Shown: piece after piece, positions 44,545 to 54,698 of the stretch
Position numbering within the stretch: position 1 is the first letter of the stretch
Layout of the letters: every line of letters starts with the position of its first letter
NCBI GenBank assembly: GCA_015061005.1
Contig: SUXJ01000010.1
Span: 1 to 64,000, forward strand
From: Bacteroidales bacterium
GTDB lineage: Bacteria > Bacteroidota > Bacteroidia > Bacteroidales > Muribaculaceae
DNA: 64,000 nucleotides
Direction: 5' to 3'
Notes under the pieces: model-generated
Seen by the model: only the letters and a program-made list of their open reading frames with translations
Database searches by the model: none
Told to the model about the DNA's origin: nothing
Program-made: the position numbers and the translations under genes

Positions 44545-44684
44545 TCCTCCGCCCCAAAAACCCGGCTGCCGAACCGCACCCAAAACCGGCACTCGCAGCC
44601 TTCCTCTTCTAAGCGGCCCCGTCACCGCGACCCCTCAAAGGCAAACCGATGGAAAGCGAGTCCTCTCTTTCCATTATCAAAACC

Positions 44685-44720
44685 ATAAGACTTATAAATC
44701 TCATAAATATTATAAATCTT
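44685..44720. repeat. 9-bp ATAA-phased repeat cluster 3
   Basis: ATAAGACTT, ATAAATCTC, ATAAATATT and ATAAATCTT stand in tandem. ATAAATCTC is identical to a unit of cluster 1. Confidence 0.55.
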
Positions 44721-44750
44721 ATCCCCCTTGAGTCTTTTCTATCCGGCAAA

Positions 44751-45230
44751 TCAATCAATAGAGGACGGTAATAAGTAAGCCAAAACGCTATCCCAATTCG
44801 GGAACGTCTCCGAGCCGAAGTGAATCCATTCTCCCTCAAACTCACTGGTTCCGTTCTTACCCCTATCGTCTATCAAAATATCTCCTTTACACAGATTTTT
44901 ACAATGCGTGATTACGACCTTTTTATGAAACACATCGTCAAGATACTTGGTAATCCAGATAACCTTATCACTCCATGCCGACGGATTCTTCCAAGGAGCC
45001 GTCGACAGTATGTAGCAATCGTAGTACTCTTTAAGACGATGAACGGCATCTATCGCACCTCTCATAGGCAGCATCTGTCCAAACAAGCCCGGGATTTCAT
45101 CATAACGCCCCTCATATTCTTTAAGTGTTTTCTCATCTTGTTGCATTAATGCTGAATCAAAATCCACAATAACGCCATCCATATCGAAATAAAGGCGTCT
45201 CTTTTCATCTGTCAAAGCCTGCTTATTCAT
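44751..45230 (-). CDS. HAD-family 5'(3')-deoxyribonucleotidase (NT5C type)
   Basis: 159 residues. The HAD nucleophile motif YFDMDGVIVDF holds Asp16 and Asp18. STAPWKNPSAWSDKVIW is the NT5C cap/phosphate region and ILIDDRGKNG the fourth motif. The protein dephosphorylates nucleoside monophosphates by family. Its start overlaps the end of the GT9 gene by 8 bp, so it is the last gene of a unit starting at kdsB. Substrate preference is not visible. Confidence 0.82.
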   Translation of the reverse strand: MNKQALTDEKRRLYFDMDGVIVDFDSALMQQDEKTLKEYEGRYDEIPGLFGQMLPMRGAIDAVHRLKEYYDCYILSTAPWKNPSAWSDKVIWITKYLDDVFHKKVVITHCKNLCKGDILIDDRGKNGTSEFEGEWIHFGSETFPNWDSVLAYLLPSSID

Positions 45231-46212
45231 ATTGATTATAAATTTTCTGTATCTTTACCACAATCTGCTGCGGTTGCAACTGCCTCATGCACGCCGTGTG
45301 CCCCAATGGGCACTCAGGCAACCCCGCCACTGAGCATGGCTGACAAGGCAAATCGACCCGGACGGCATCTTCAACCGACTGTCTATAACCAAGAAAACCA
45401 CACTGCGGTATAGTCGCCCCCCATACGCTCACAACCGGCGTCCCAACTAACGAGGCCAAGTGCATATTAGCTGAATCCATGGTCACCATAACTCGTAGGC
45501 GACTCATTTCGCGAATCTCTTCCTCAATAGGCAATTGCCCTGCCAAAGATTTCAACTTTGGATTACGCTCAACCCATCGCTCAAGTTCTCCCTGTTCCTG
45601 ACCCGATGCTCCAAACAAAGTCACGTCAACTCCTGCTGAGGTTAATTCGCGAGCCACTTTCTCCATCATTTCCGGTGGATATGTCTTGGTCTTATAGCGA
45701 GCAAATGGGGCTATCCCAACTCCGCATCGCTTACCTTCTTCTTCAAAGAGACTTTTAAAATCAAGTTCTACGGGCATTCCCAATCGGGCAAACACTGCTG
45801 CATAGCGGTCAACATAATTCTGCTGAAACTCCCGCTGTTTTCCCTTAGTCAGACTCTTGCGCCCACGTCTGTTCTTATCTACCACTGCAACCGAACTGCC
45901 GTTTAAGCGCAATACCGACCTTATCAAGCGTGTACGCGGCAAATCATGCAAATCTGCCACTGCCGAAAATCGCTGCCTCTTCAGTTCCTTGATCAGTGTC
46001 ATCAAACCGCCAAAACCTTTATGCCGACCCTTCGCATCAAATTCAATGAAACTAAGATTACTTGGCGAATTGATAAACACCCTCCGAAAAAACGGACGCG
46101 TAACAACTGTAAATCTTACATCGGGATACTGACGCGCCACACTATAGATTACAGGCACTGTCATGGCAACATCACCCAAAGCGGATAGCCTCAGTATCAC
46201 AACGTTCTTCAT
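45223..46212 (-). CDS. Family 9 glycosyltransferase (heptosyltransferase-like)
   Basis: 329 residues. It begins with VVILRLSALGDVAMTVPVIY, the GT9/ADP-heptosyltransferase signature. MVTMDSANMHLASLVGTPVVSVWGAT is the C-terminal donor-binding segment (in pieces) and a cysteine-rich stretch follows. Bacteroidota LPS cores commonly use related enzymes. It lies 6 bp downstream of kdsB, which makes a role in the inner core, next to Kdo, likely. The exact donor is unproven. Confidence 0.85.
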   Translation of the reverse strand: MKNVVILRLSALGDVAMTVPVIYSVARQYPDVRFTVVTRPFFRRVFINSPSNLSFIEFDAKGRHKGFGGLMTLIKELKRQRFSAVADLHDLPRTRLIRSVLRLNGSSVAVVDKNRRGRKSLTKGKQREFQQNYVDRYAAVFARLGMPVELDFKSLFEEEGKRCGVGIAPFARYKTKTYPPEMMEKVARELTSAGVDVTLFGASGQEQGELERWVERNPKLKSLAGQLPIEEEIREMSRLRVMVTMDSANMHLASLVGTPVVSVWGATIPQCGFLGYRQSVEDAVRVDLPCQPCSVAGLPECPLGHTACMRQLQPQQIVVKIQKIYNQYE

Positions 46213-46218
46213 CTCCGT

Positions 46219-46953
46219 TTATGCCATGTTGTTTTCACGGAAGTATCGCTCCACGCCCTCAATGTCCTTCTTATTATCAACGCTCAGTGATTTGCAATGA
46301 CAATTAAAATAATAAATAGGCACATGATTCTCTATAAATCGGAACGAATCATTCTCCTCCACCTTTTCAATCGGGCCGCGAGGTGTATTGTGGTAATATT
46401 CCAAAGCCTTCTTCGTAAAAGCCCCCACACCGACAAACTTATGATATATCACGTCAAGCGACCCCTTCGGGTAAGGAATCGGAGAGCGCGAAATAAACAA
46501 GCAGCGATTGTCTGCTGCAGTAACAATTTTCAGATTAGTGGCATCTACCACTTCAACCGGATTGGTAAAATCCGTCATCAGATTTGAAACATATAGTTCG
46601 TCAGGATCCAAATTATCGGGAATACACTGAACAATTGCATCTTCTGTCAACAACGGTTCATCACCATTGACCATCACATACAAATCGGCATCAACCTTTG
46701 TTGACACTTCATAAAGTCGCTCAGTAGCCGTTTCATGCTTCGACGAGGTCATTATCACCGGAGCACCAAACGATTTGCAACAATCTGCAATCTTCTCTGA
46801 ATCGGTTGCCACATATACTTCACTAAAACATTTCACTTCTGAACAATGAGTATATACCCACTGAATCATCGGCTTGCCAAGAATTAGTGCCAAAGGTTTC
46901 TCAAAAAAACGACTTGATTCGGCTCTGGCCGGAATCACGCAAATTATTTTCAT
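46219..46953 (-). CDS. kdsB: 3-deoxy-manno-octulosonate cytidylyltransferase
   Basis: Activates Kdo as CMP-Kdo for lipid A-core assembly. The 244-residue protein has CVIPARAESSRFFEKPL at the N-terminus (CTP binding), QWVYTHC, YVATDSEKI, VNGDEPLL and the late IEKVEENDSFRFIENH stretch. These are standard KdsB blocks. Its promoter lies at 46980-46988, and it leads the kdsB-GT9-HAD unit. Confidence 0.95.
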   Translation of the reverse strand: MKIICVIPARAESSRFFEKPLALILGKPMIQWVYTHCSEVKCFSEVYVATDSEKIADCCKSFGAPVIMTSSKHETATERLYEVSTKVDADLYVMVNGDEPLLTEDAIVQCIPDNLDPDELYVSNLMTDFTNPVEVVDATNLKIVTAADNRCLFISRSPIPYPKGSLDVIYHKFVGVGAFTKKALEYYHNTPRGPIEKVEENDSFRFIENHVPIYYFNCHCKSLSVDNKKDIEGVERYFRENNMA

Positions 46954-46979
46954 AGCTATATGGTTTTATATGTTGTAGG

Positions 46980-46988
46980 GCAAATTTA
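46980..46988 (-). promoter_or_regulatory. kdsB promoter -7 box (TAAATTTGC)
   Basis: Plus strand GCAAATTTA, 27 bp upstream of the kdsB start. It lies between the TamL end and kdsB. Confidence 0.6.
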
Positions 46989-47019
46989 CAACATTTATTC
47001 AACCTATGCAAAAATAACA

Positions 47020-49308
47020 TCAGAACGGATATCCGATAGCAAGATGAAATGCCAATGAATTCTTAAACGATGGCATATTATAATATCCGTCCCGACCTGT
47101 ATCGTATGGAGCATGAATCCCTATACCCAAATCGCCTCGAATCACCATCATCCCTAAATCAAATCTTAAACCTATACCCGTGCCTAACGCCAAATCTCGC
47201 AAAAAACGCCCCCCGGTGAGCTTACCTCCCGGACGCTGAGGATCTTCCTCTAAAAGCCATACATTCCCGGCATCAAGGAACACAGCACCCTTCAGCGGTC
47301 CGATAATCGGAAAGCGCAGTTCAACGTTTGCCTCAAATTTAAACGTACCGGTTTGGTCAAAATAATCACCGGTCTGATCTCTATCCGGACGATAACTGCC
47401 GGGACCAATCGACCGCACGGTAAACGCCCTAACACTATTGGCTCCACCTACCCAGAACTGTTCACTATATGGCACCTCGGCAGAATTACCATAAGCATGT
47501 GCAACTCCTGCGCTTGCTCGCACCATGAGCCACAAATCTTCTGTATAAGATAGTTTTCTGCCATATACCACCTGTCCGGAGACCTTCACAAATTGCGAAA
47601 TCGGTATGTTAAACAGACGCTTGTCCGACTTTACCCCGGCGGCTCTCCATATACCGCAAAATATTCCGCCGGCTTCCTGTGCAGTCACTGACCAACTCAA
47701 TGAATTCATGCCTCCAAAAAGTCGGTCATAATTATATGTATATGCTATTTGTGGAACAAATTGAGAACGAAAACTCATAGCTATAGACCGGTTTGCTTGC
47801 ATCAGCGAATCGAAAGTCTCTGTGGTATTAAGCAAATTATTGTATGTCAACTTCAGCAATGTTAAGGTACTCGATGAATAACGCGAGGGGTTCCAATCAT
47901 AAGAGAACTCTGCATTAAATTGCGCCATTCTGAAATAATGCGGACGATTCAGTAAGTCTGCATTCAATGATATGCGAGTCCAACTAAGGTCTCGGCGCAG
48001 ACGTGGCAAAAATTTCGGAGCCAACAAACGGGGGAATGCCAAAGTACCTTTCAAACCCACCTCATAGGAATTAAACACGCCGGAACGCCCCGCTCCGGTT
48101 TGCCATTCATAGCTGCCTGTTAGCGTCACATTCAATTGCTCTCCCCCTCCGAATATATTGCGATTTGTCAATCCAAGAGTCAAACCCGGACCGATATAAC
48201 TATTGGATTTTGATGAAACATTAGCTTCAATAGATGCCTCCAAGGGCATATCCAGCGTACAATCCACATTAACATCGAGCACGTCGGTTCTGCCCAGCGA
48301 GTCCGGGGGAACAACGTTGATATCAATGCTGCTAAATATTCCCAAACGAGCAAATCGTGATTGAGTCCCGTTAACTGCGTTAATACGTATATTATGACCG
48401 GAACGCAACATCACGCATTCATCAACTAGCTGACGCCGGAATCGTGAAGGCTTATACTGAATCAAACGCGCTCGCGAACATTCAATGGTATCAGCCTCCC
48501 CTGAACCGTCATTGCGCTTAATCTTAACCGTAACTTTCCCAACCTTATACTCTTGTAAAGCAAATTTAGGCGCATTCGCGACAACCGATACTCGCAAATT
48601 AACTCTTTGAGATGAAGCATTTATACTATCCGCCAAAAACTCTATATATTCCGGGTTGAAGAAATAATATCCGCGATTACGCAGAACACGAGCAATATTT
48701 GTGCGCACATTTTTTAATGAATCAACTGAAAATCGACTACCATTTACCAAATACGGCTGTCGTCTGCCAACAGAATCTATTAAATGGAGAAGTTTGCTTG
48801 AATCACCGACAAATTCTATCGAATCAAGCATAAAAGCCGGCCCTGTATTCACCTCATAACTCACCGATTGAATTTTCGGATTCTTTTTGTGCGAAAGCTC
48901 ATACGTAGCAGTTCCCCGAAAGTAGCCGTTGTTTTCAAGAACCTGATCTATCATCTTCACTCGCAAATCCGGTCTGACATCACTAATCAATACCGGCTCT
49001 TGTGCAATTTTATCGTAAACCCAATGCTTAAATCCCTTTTCATATCCCGACCAATGATTCCAAACCCAAAGGCCAAGAGGAAATGGTGACCGCACATTCG
49101 TGAAAGGATATGGATTATTCGGCTTAACAGTAATTGCTTCCGAAATTTCTTTTTTCAATCCCGGGGGCACTTTCTCATCACTCGGAGACTTCACTTCCAA
49201 ACGCTTTATGCCATTATATAAATGCTCGTCCGATGCAAGGCGTGAAGTTGTTGAGCAACCTACTAACATCGCTAAGCTAAAAACGATATATATAATTCGA
49301 CGCATCAT
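47020..49308 (-). CDS. tamL: TamL: lipoprotein TamA-like Omp85 protein
   Basis: 762 residues. Lipoprotein signal peptide with Cys18 in MLVGCSTT. POTRA-like domains fill the N-terminal half (about 30-350). A C-terminal Omp85 barrel ends with the aromatic-terminated strand AFHLAIGYPF and contains the Omp85 lid motif in the VRAFTVRSIGPGSYRPDRD region. In Bacteroidota TamA is replaced by this lipidated TamL, and the neighbour TamB overlaps it by 4 bp. It inserts or transports envelope components together with TamB. Confidence 0.9.
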   Translation of the reverse strand: MMRRIIYIVFSLAMLVGCSTTSRLASDEHLYNGIKRLEVKSPSDEKVPPGLKKEISEAITVKPNNPYPFTNVRSPFPLGLWVWNHWSGYEKGFKHWVYDKIAQEPVLISDVRPDLRVKMIDQVLENNGYFRGTATYELSHKKNPKIQSVSYEVNTGPAFMLDSIEFVGDSSKLLHLIDSVGRRQPYLVNGSRFSVDSLKNVRTNIARVLRNRGYYFFNPEYIEFLADSINASSQRVNLRVSVVANAPKFALQEYKVGKVTVKIKRNDGSGEADTIECSRARLIQYKPSRFRRQLVDECVMLRSGHNIRINAVNGTQSRFARLGIFSSIDINVVPPDSLGRTDVLDVNVDCTLDMPLEASIEANVSSKSNSYIGPGLTLGLTNRNIFGGGEQLNVTLTGSYEWQTGAGRSGVFNSYEVGLKGTLAFPRLLAPKFLPRLRRDLSWTRISLNADLLNRPHYFRMAQFNAEFSYDWNPSRYSSSTLTLLKLTYNNLLNTTETFDSLMQANRSIAMSFRSQFVPQIAYTYNYDRLFGGMNSLSWSVTAQEAGGIFCGIWRAAGVKSDKRLFNIPISQFVKVSGQVVYGRKLSYTEDLWLMVRASAGVAHAYGNSAEVPYSEQFWVGGANSVRAFTVRSIGPGSYRPDRDQTGDYFDQTGTFKFEANVELRFPIIGPLKGAVFLDAGNVWLLEEDPQRPGGKLTGGRFLRDLALGTGIGLRFDLGMMVIRGDLGIGIHAPYDTGRDGYYNMPSFKNSLAFHLAIGYPF

Positions 49309-52300
49309 TGCTTGGCTGCTTTTGTGAAGTTAAATATATCTGCGAGGCGATGAATCTTCCTGCGAACCACAAAACCGGCACCGGTCTGCGTAACCTCGCC
49401 TTCAAGAATACTTTCAAAACCGGTCTTTCTGAATAATCTCACATACATGGACCCGGAACGATTTATCATATACTCAAACGAAACATCGCTAATCAGATTC
49501 TGTGCAAAGTTCTCTTCTGCATCTGCATCGGTAGAATAATTACCGCCTACCACTATTTTAAAGCGGTCATTAAACAACGTTTTCGACACTTTGTAACTAT
49601 ACTGCATTGTCGATGAGTTCGAGCCATCAGGCGAAATGCCATACTGATCAACACCAAAACTAAGATCTACGCCCTTAATGGATTTTGCCGCCCATGAATT
49701 AAGTTGTGAAGCGAGAAACCCATACAATGCATTGCTCGACAAGTTAGGTCCCGACGACAATGAATTTGGACCGCTATACACTCCGTAAAGCAAAAGATTC
49801 ATCGCCTGATTGGCTCGCTGATTTGCACTCATGCTTTGCAACTCATTTGCCACGCTTAGTTCATCGGCTGTGGCAAGATCAAAACCCACATTTAGCCTCT
49901 CCGGAGTACCGGATGCATTAAGTATGACATCAAAATTAACCAAACGCGAATTTTCGCCTGCACGAGTAACGTTTGCTCTCACTTGATCCGTAGCGGTTAC
50001 ATTCAGTGTCGGACTTAAAATTGCTCCATTAAACGCAATATAGCTGCCACGTTCAAATGTAAATAATTTCTCAGAAATGACCGGTAAAGAGTAACGAAAT
50101 GAACCTGAATCAATAGTAAAACGACCTGTTAATCGGCCTTCGGGCTGAATGGGCGACATACTATAGTTTAAAATTCCTTGACCCTTTACTTGCGCACGAT
50201 TTGTACCGTCTGCACTCAAATTGACGGTAAATTGCGATCCTTGACGAACATCCAACAATGCAGATAGTTTCATTTGCATTGATGTGGAGACCAAACTATC
50301 TGCCGCCAATACTTCTACGGTATCAGCAAAGTTCACAAAACGAACCACACCCTCGTCAGGTTGCAGTCCGGCCGCCACCGATGCATCACTTATCTGGTAC
50401 GTAAGATTGGTTTCAGGCAAGACTGCCAACTGTGCATTAACATCTAAGAAACTCATCGAGCCTTTAACCGAAGCAGCAAGATCTACAAATCCTTTACCAT
50501 ACAAATCAACTCCGCGACCTTTCTTTGAATCGACAAATTGCATATTCTTTGCTTTCAAATCCAAATCAACACGCGGTATCTCAAACCTGCGAAGATCTAC
50601 ACTGCCACTAACTCGCAGCGGATTCTGATTACTTCCATAAATAGCATAATCATTAAAACGAACCATGTTTGACTCTACAGGAATATTAATCGAATCCAAC
50701 GTGAACACGGAACCCATCATGCCAACTTTGACCTTAGCTTTATTAAACGTCAAACCGCCATCGAGTTCAATGGCATTGAAACTGCCGCCTATATTCATCT
50801 GCCCGTTTAGGCTTCCGGATAGCTGCGCTGTCGATGCCGGCAGGAATGGATTGACTATATCTAACGGAAATTCTTTAATACGCATATACATATTCAGAGG
50901 CGAGGTCCCGATGCTGTCGTTTACGGCTCCTACTGCCATAAATGAACGCTTTCCATTCACGTCTAATCCGAGATTTGCGTAGATTGAACCGCCAAAGTCC
51001 GTAGCAAGACCCAAGCCAAGATGAAAATCGCCAACAGTCTTGCGTCCATACGTTAGACTGTCAAGCGCAAGAGTTCCCTCTCCGGTTATATTTTTAGGGG
51101 AATATGTAATCGTCATGTCGGCACTTGCACAACCGGCCACCGGGGGAGCAAACGGATTTATCTGTAACCAATCTTGCAGACGTATGTCATCAACTATGAG
51201 TCGCACATTGTTTTCTGATTGAGTGCTATCGGTTTCTGATGTTAAGAGTCGTATCCGCGAACCGCCACCGCTGGCGTCAAGATTGGAAAAGAGATGAAAA
51301 TCCAATGGATTCAGTGCAATATAATTATCTTTATTAATGGACCAATTACGGTAAGCAATAATCGGATTATATGGCGTGAACTGCAACCCTACAACAGAAT
51401 CGGTCAACGTGGCAAGAAAACCAAACCGATACCCGGTCTGCCCTTCTATGTTTTGCTGATTTAGGAAAAATTGACCACAATTACCATAAACCATTCCTCG
51501 CATGCCAACGGATGCAAATGCGTCAAGTGTGCCCGGCTTATTCTTCACATTAACGTCAAGGAGAATGCGATTATTACGAGTGGTCAGCGCAGCTGTTATA
51601 GTATCAAGACGATTTCTCTCGCCGTTGACCAATTTGTGCAAATATGCATCTATATTAAGCACGGAATCCTTACTCACATTAAACGAGAAATCATTAAAAT
51701 TTATGTCTGACGGTCTAAAAAATTGCTGTACGGGCGATGCGCCACAGGCGTAACCATGCAATTCAAATGGCGGTATCTCATTAACCAAAGAATCAACATA
51801 AATATATCTCTCTGTTATCATGTCTGACGCCGTTGAAGCGGTCAAACTTAAAGCATCAACAAACGGAGACAAAGCTTCATTCGTACTGAAATCTAACCGC
51901 ATGTCATTACCACTCAATGTCATCATAGTTCCTTGTCCGGCGCGAACAGCAAAATTTAATGAATCCGCCCGGTATGTCTCATTGCCGATATTTAACCCAA
52001 CATTGCTCAGCAATAAATCCGCACTAATAGAATCGGCATTAATAGAAACATAACCCGTTGACACTGCCGACATGGCAGCAGACAGGATTGAATCACTCAA
52101 TCCAAGAGCCAGAAGATCAACTCTGCCAAAATTGCCTCTCATCGCCCAATCAATAGCCTTCTCGCCGCGAGCGAGTATTGCATCAAGCCTCAAGTCCATG
52201 TTTAACGCGGAATCCTTGCTGCTTAAAGTAGCCTTAAAGTTACCGTCATTAAGATTGGCGGTCATAGCCGCACCTTGAATTTTATAATTATTATACTCAA

Positions 52301-53915
52301 GAGTATTGACATCAATATCTGCATCTAAAACTGCATCAGGCGCAAAGGGATCAAATCCATGACCGGTGGCACTCACCGACGCCGTTACTGCCCCGACACC
52401 CAACCCGGGGACAAATGCAGCTACCGGCAATGAGTCCGCACTCAGCTTTATTGAGTAATCCGACGCCTTACCTTTCAAGGCTCCATTTAACGCTAATTGT
52501 CCCGATGTCGTAGTTAAATTCAATGACGCGGAATAATCATTGCCATTAGCCGCTATATTTCCACGCAAAGCCAATGCCGGGAGCATAACTCCATCGGGCA
52601 TGTACTGCTGAAAGGACCGAGTATTTTCCACTCGTCCTCGTAGATTTAAATCAAGGTTCAAATCAGCCGGATTATTCAGATTTTCAACGACTCCTCCACT
52701 TTCAATGTAAAACACTGTTGGCACAGAAGCCGCCACCGTATCTATGACCAAATGTGCCATAGTGCCGGAAAGTGAAGTTCTTAAATCCATCGGAATATGC
52801 CTCGGTAACAGAGTAAGAAACGACCCGACAGATGGAAATGCAGATTCCACTACTCCGGGCATCATTCTTGCGCTCAAGTCCAATTCCAATGGAGCATCAA
52901 CAGCAGAACCAAGCCCCATCATGGCACTAACGCGCAACTCTGAATCATCATTAATCAACAAATCAAATTCGCGGGCAAAAAGAGCTTTATCTGTCATAGC
53001 GTATGTACCACTCGCCTCAAGACTCAGTCCTGCAATATCATCCACATTCAAATGTCTGATAGGAATAGTTAAGTCTGTACCCCTCATCTGAAACGAATCC
53101 ATCCCCACCTTAACTCCACGCAACAAAAGGTGAGAAAAATCCAAGCCGGGTTGAGGACAGACACCACGCGAGCCATACATTACCGAATCCACTACCAAAT
53201 CAATTCGCGACGATGATATACTCACCATATCAGCGGCTAAAATCTTGCCGTCAGCCAACTGCCCTCGATGTATATGGGCATAGACGGTATCATTACCTGT
53301 CTCCATATACATGGAATATATCACATTACTTAATCTCACATCACGTAATAGCAACTCCATCGCGGAAGTTGCCGCCGAATCTTTTTCAGCGACCTCAGTC
53401 CCCATAATGACATCTACTCGCGCCCCACTGATAACCGGCGAATTAACCTCAAGCTTCTTAAAGTCCATACTTGCGGCAAACGAAAGCATTGCGGTATCAA
53501 TCCGCGCATTAATATAAAGGGAATCAATCCCTCCGGTGCGATACAGCCCGTCTGAAACCCGAACATTATCCGCCTTTAATTCCCCTCGCAACAATGCAAT
53601 AGGGCTAACATGTAAGTCCACCCTACGTGATGCTATCATAGTATCGACAGGCAACTTGGATGAATCTAAAATCAACAGATTATCTGCCCGTAACTGTAAC
53701 GGAAATTTTAACTCTATGTTATCAACCGATATCCGCATTCCAACGGACTCTGACACTTGTGGCAGAATCCACTGTCCCACCCTATTGACCACGCCAGGAA
53801 TATATAGCACCGCCGGCAATGCCACCACTATGAGCAGCAAAACCAAAAGGCTTCGACCCGGCCGACGCCAAGAATTGCGCTTTTTTGGCACTATATCGGT
53901 TAACTCCTCAGGCAT
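49305..53915 (-). CDS. tamB: TamB: translocation and assembly module inner-membrane protein
   Basis: 1536 residues. N-terminal membrane helix (about 20-42) followed by a very long beta-repeat periplasmic part, a lipid-bridge-like AsmA/TamB fold. The last 300 residues are the TamB (DUF490) domain, with a GRFTIDSGSFRYSLP-like region and the closing VRRKIHRLADIFNF. It spans the periplasm and pairs with TamL in the outer membrane, probably as a phospholipid conduit. The gene begins 20 bp after a minus-strand -7 box. Confidence 0.9.
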   Translation of the reverse strand: MPEELTDIVPKKRNSWRRPGRSLLVLLLIVVALPAVLYIPGVVNRVGQWILPQVSESVGMRISVDNIELKFPLQLRADNLLILDSSKLPVDTMIASRRVDLHVSPIALLRGELKADNVRVSDGLYRTGGIDSLYINARIDTAMLSFAASMDFKKLEVNSPVISGARVDVIMGTEVAEKDSAATSAMELLLRDVRLSNVIYSMYMETGNDTVYAHIHRGQLADGKILAADMVSISSSRIDLVVDSVMYGSRGVCPQPGLDFSHLLLRGVKVGMDSFQMRGTDLTIPIRHLNVDDIAGLSLEASGTYAMTDKALFAREFDLLINDDSELRVSAMMGLGSAVDAPLELDLSARMMPGVVESAFPSVGSFLTLLPRHIPMDLRTSLSGTMAHLVIDTVAASVPTVFYIESGGVVENLNNPADLNLDLNLRGRVENTRSFQQYMPDGVMLPALALRGNIAANGNDYSASLNLTTTSGQLALNGALKGKASDYSIKLSADSLPVAAFVPGLGVGAVTASVSATGHGFDPFAPDAVLDADIDVNTLEYNNYKIQGAAMTANLNDGNFKATLSSKDSALNMDLRLDAILARGEKAIDWAMRGNFGRVDLLALGLSDSILSAAMSAVSTGYVSINADSISADLLLSNVGLNIGNETYRADSLNFAVRAGQGTMMTLSGNDMRLDFSTNEALSPFVDALSLTASTASDMITERYIYVDSLVNEIPPFELHGYACGASPVQQFFRPSDINFNDFSFNVSKDSVLNIDAYLHKLVNGERNRLDTITAALTTRNNRILLDVNVKNKPGTLDAFASVGMRGMVYGNCGQFFLNQQNIEGQTGYRFGFLATLTDSVVGLQFTPYNPIIAYRNWSINKDNYIALNPLDFHLFSNLDASGGGSRIRLLTSETDSTQSENNVRLIVDDIRLQDWLQINPFAPPVAGCASADMTITYSPKNITGEGTLALDSLTYGRKTVGDFHLGLGLATDFGGSIYANLGLDVNGKRSFMAVGAVNDSIGTSPLNMYMRIKEFPLDIVNPFLPASTAQLSGSLNGQMNIGGSFNAIELDGGLTFNKAKVKVGMMGSVFTLDSINIPVESNMVRFNDYAIYGSNQNPLRVSGSVDLRRFEIPRVDLDLKAKNMQFVDSKKGRGVDLYGKGFVDLAASVKGSMSFLDVNAQLAVLPETNLTYQISDASVAAGLQPDEGVVRFVNFADTVEVLAADSLVSTSMQMKLSALLDVRQGSQFTVNLSADGTNRAQVKGQGILNYSMSPIQPEGRLTGRFTIDSGSFRYSLPVISEKLFTFERGSYIAFNGAILSPTLNVTATDQVRANVTRAGENSRLVNFDVILNASGTPERLNVGFDLATADELSVANELQSMSANQRANQAMNLLLYGVYSGPNSLSSGPNLSSNALYGFLASQLNSWAAKSIKGVDLSFGVDQYGISPDGSNSSTMQYSYKVSKTLFNDRFKIVVGGNYSTDADAEENFAQNLISDVSFEYMINRSGSMYVRLFRKTGFESILEGEVTQTGAGFVVRRKIHRLADIFNFTKAAKQ

Positions 53916-53934
53916 AAATCTCCTTAATTAAAAC

Positions 53935-53943
53935 GCAAATCTA
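53935..53943 (-). promoter_or_regulatory. tamB-tamL promoter -7 box (TAGATTTGC)
   Basis: Plus strand GCAAATCTA, 20 bp before the tamB start. No clear TTTG at -33. Confidence 0.55.
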
Positions 53944-53996
53944 CAAAATTTTGTTTGAACTGCCAACCTAAAAGCAACATAAGACGTTACCCAAAC

Positions 53997-54698
53997 ATGA
54001 AAACGAAAAATAACACGATGACAAGAACACTGCTCGCCACGATGCGATTAATGGTGTTCATTTTGTCGGCATTATTGATAACATTTATTTCAATCGACAC
54101 TTTTGAACGTCGTAATTTCCTGCACAACAATTTCTACATGACTTTTCAACTATGGGTCTGCGTTTTCTTCATCATTGATTTTTTCACAGAACTTATTTTT
54201 GCAGAAAATAAACAACGCTATCTGAAACATCGATGGCTATTCCTCCTGCTAAGCATCCCCTACCTCAACATACTCACGCACCTTAACATCCCTCTGACAC
54301 ACACCGAACTCTACTGGATTCGTTTCATTCCACTCGGACGCGCCACTATGGCACTTGCCATCATAGTGGGCTACGTAAGTAAAAATCAAATTCGCTCACT
54401 CTTGGCAAGCTACGTAATGACTCTTATCTCTTTCGTCTATTTCGGGTCAATCATCTTCTTCAACGCCGAAGTCGAAACCAACCCCAACGTCACGACATAT
54501 TGGGATGCCTTGTGGTGGGCAGCAATGGACGTCACCACTCTTGGCTGCAATATTCAGCCGCTCTCAGCCGTAGGCAAAGTCACATCAGTCGTTCTCGCAA
54601 TCCTCGGCATAATGATGTTCCCTCTCTTCACCGTCTACATTACCACCTTCACAAAAACCAAAAACTCCGACATCAACGCAACCCCCTCCTCCAAATAA
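53997..54698 (+). CDS. Ion-channel-like membrane protein with atypical selectivity filter
   Basis: 233 residues with six hydrophobic segments and a re-entrant pore loop. TM-like regions lie about at 9-30, 44-66, 78-98, 108-125, 135-155 and 192-215. The P-loop is YWDALWWAAMDVTTLGCNIQ in pieces; the filter reads TTLGCN where K channels have TVGYGD. A voltage-sensor-like arginine ladder is not obvious. The ATG used lies 42 bp inside a longer frame; the longer form would precede the membrane helices with a polar start. Substrate ion unknown. Divergent from tamB. Confidence 0.7.
   Translation: MKTKNNTMTRTLLATMRLMVFILSALLITFISIDTFERRNFLHNNFYMTFQLWVCVFFIIDFFTELIFAENKQRYLKHRWLFLLLSIPYLNILTHLNIPLTHTELYWIRFIPLGRATMALAIIVGYVSKNQIRSLLASYVMTLISFVYFGSIIFFNAEVETNPNVTTYWDALWWAAMDVTTLGCNIQPLSAVGKVTSVVLAILGIMMFPLFTVYITTFTKTKNSDINATPSSK

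Larger units (their letters stand above)
44359..44750. other. Gene-free spacer with promoter block and phased repeats
   Basis: No protein gene. It contains the kor terminator, the promoter block related to 6631-6673, two clusters of the 9-bp ATAA repeat, a GGCTGC/GCAGCC inverted pair near 44566-44600, and a perfect ATGGAAAG/CTTTCCAT pair (44649-44674). Confidence 0.6.

Noticed and set aside
44418..44612. 64-codon Pro/His/Lys-rich frame
   Set aside because: Spans the promoter block and the 9-bp repeats; low complexity and no homologue recognised.
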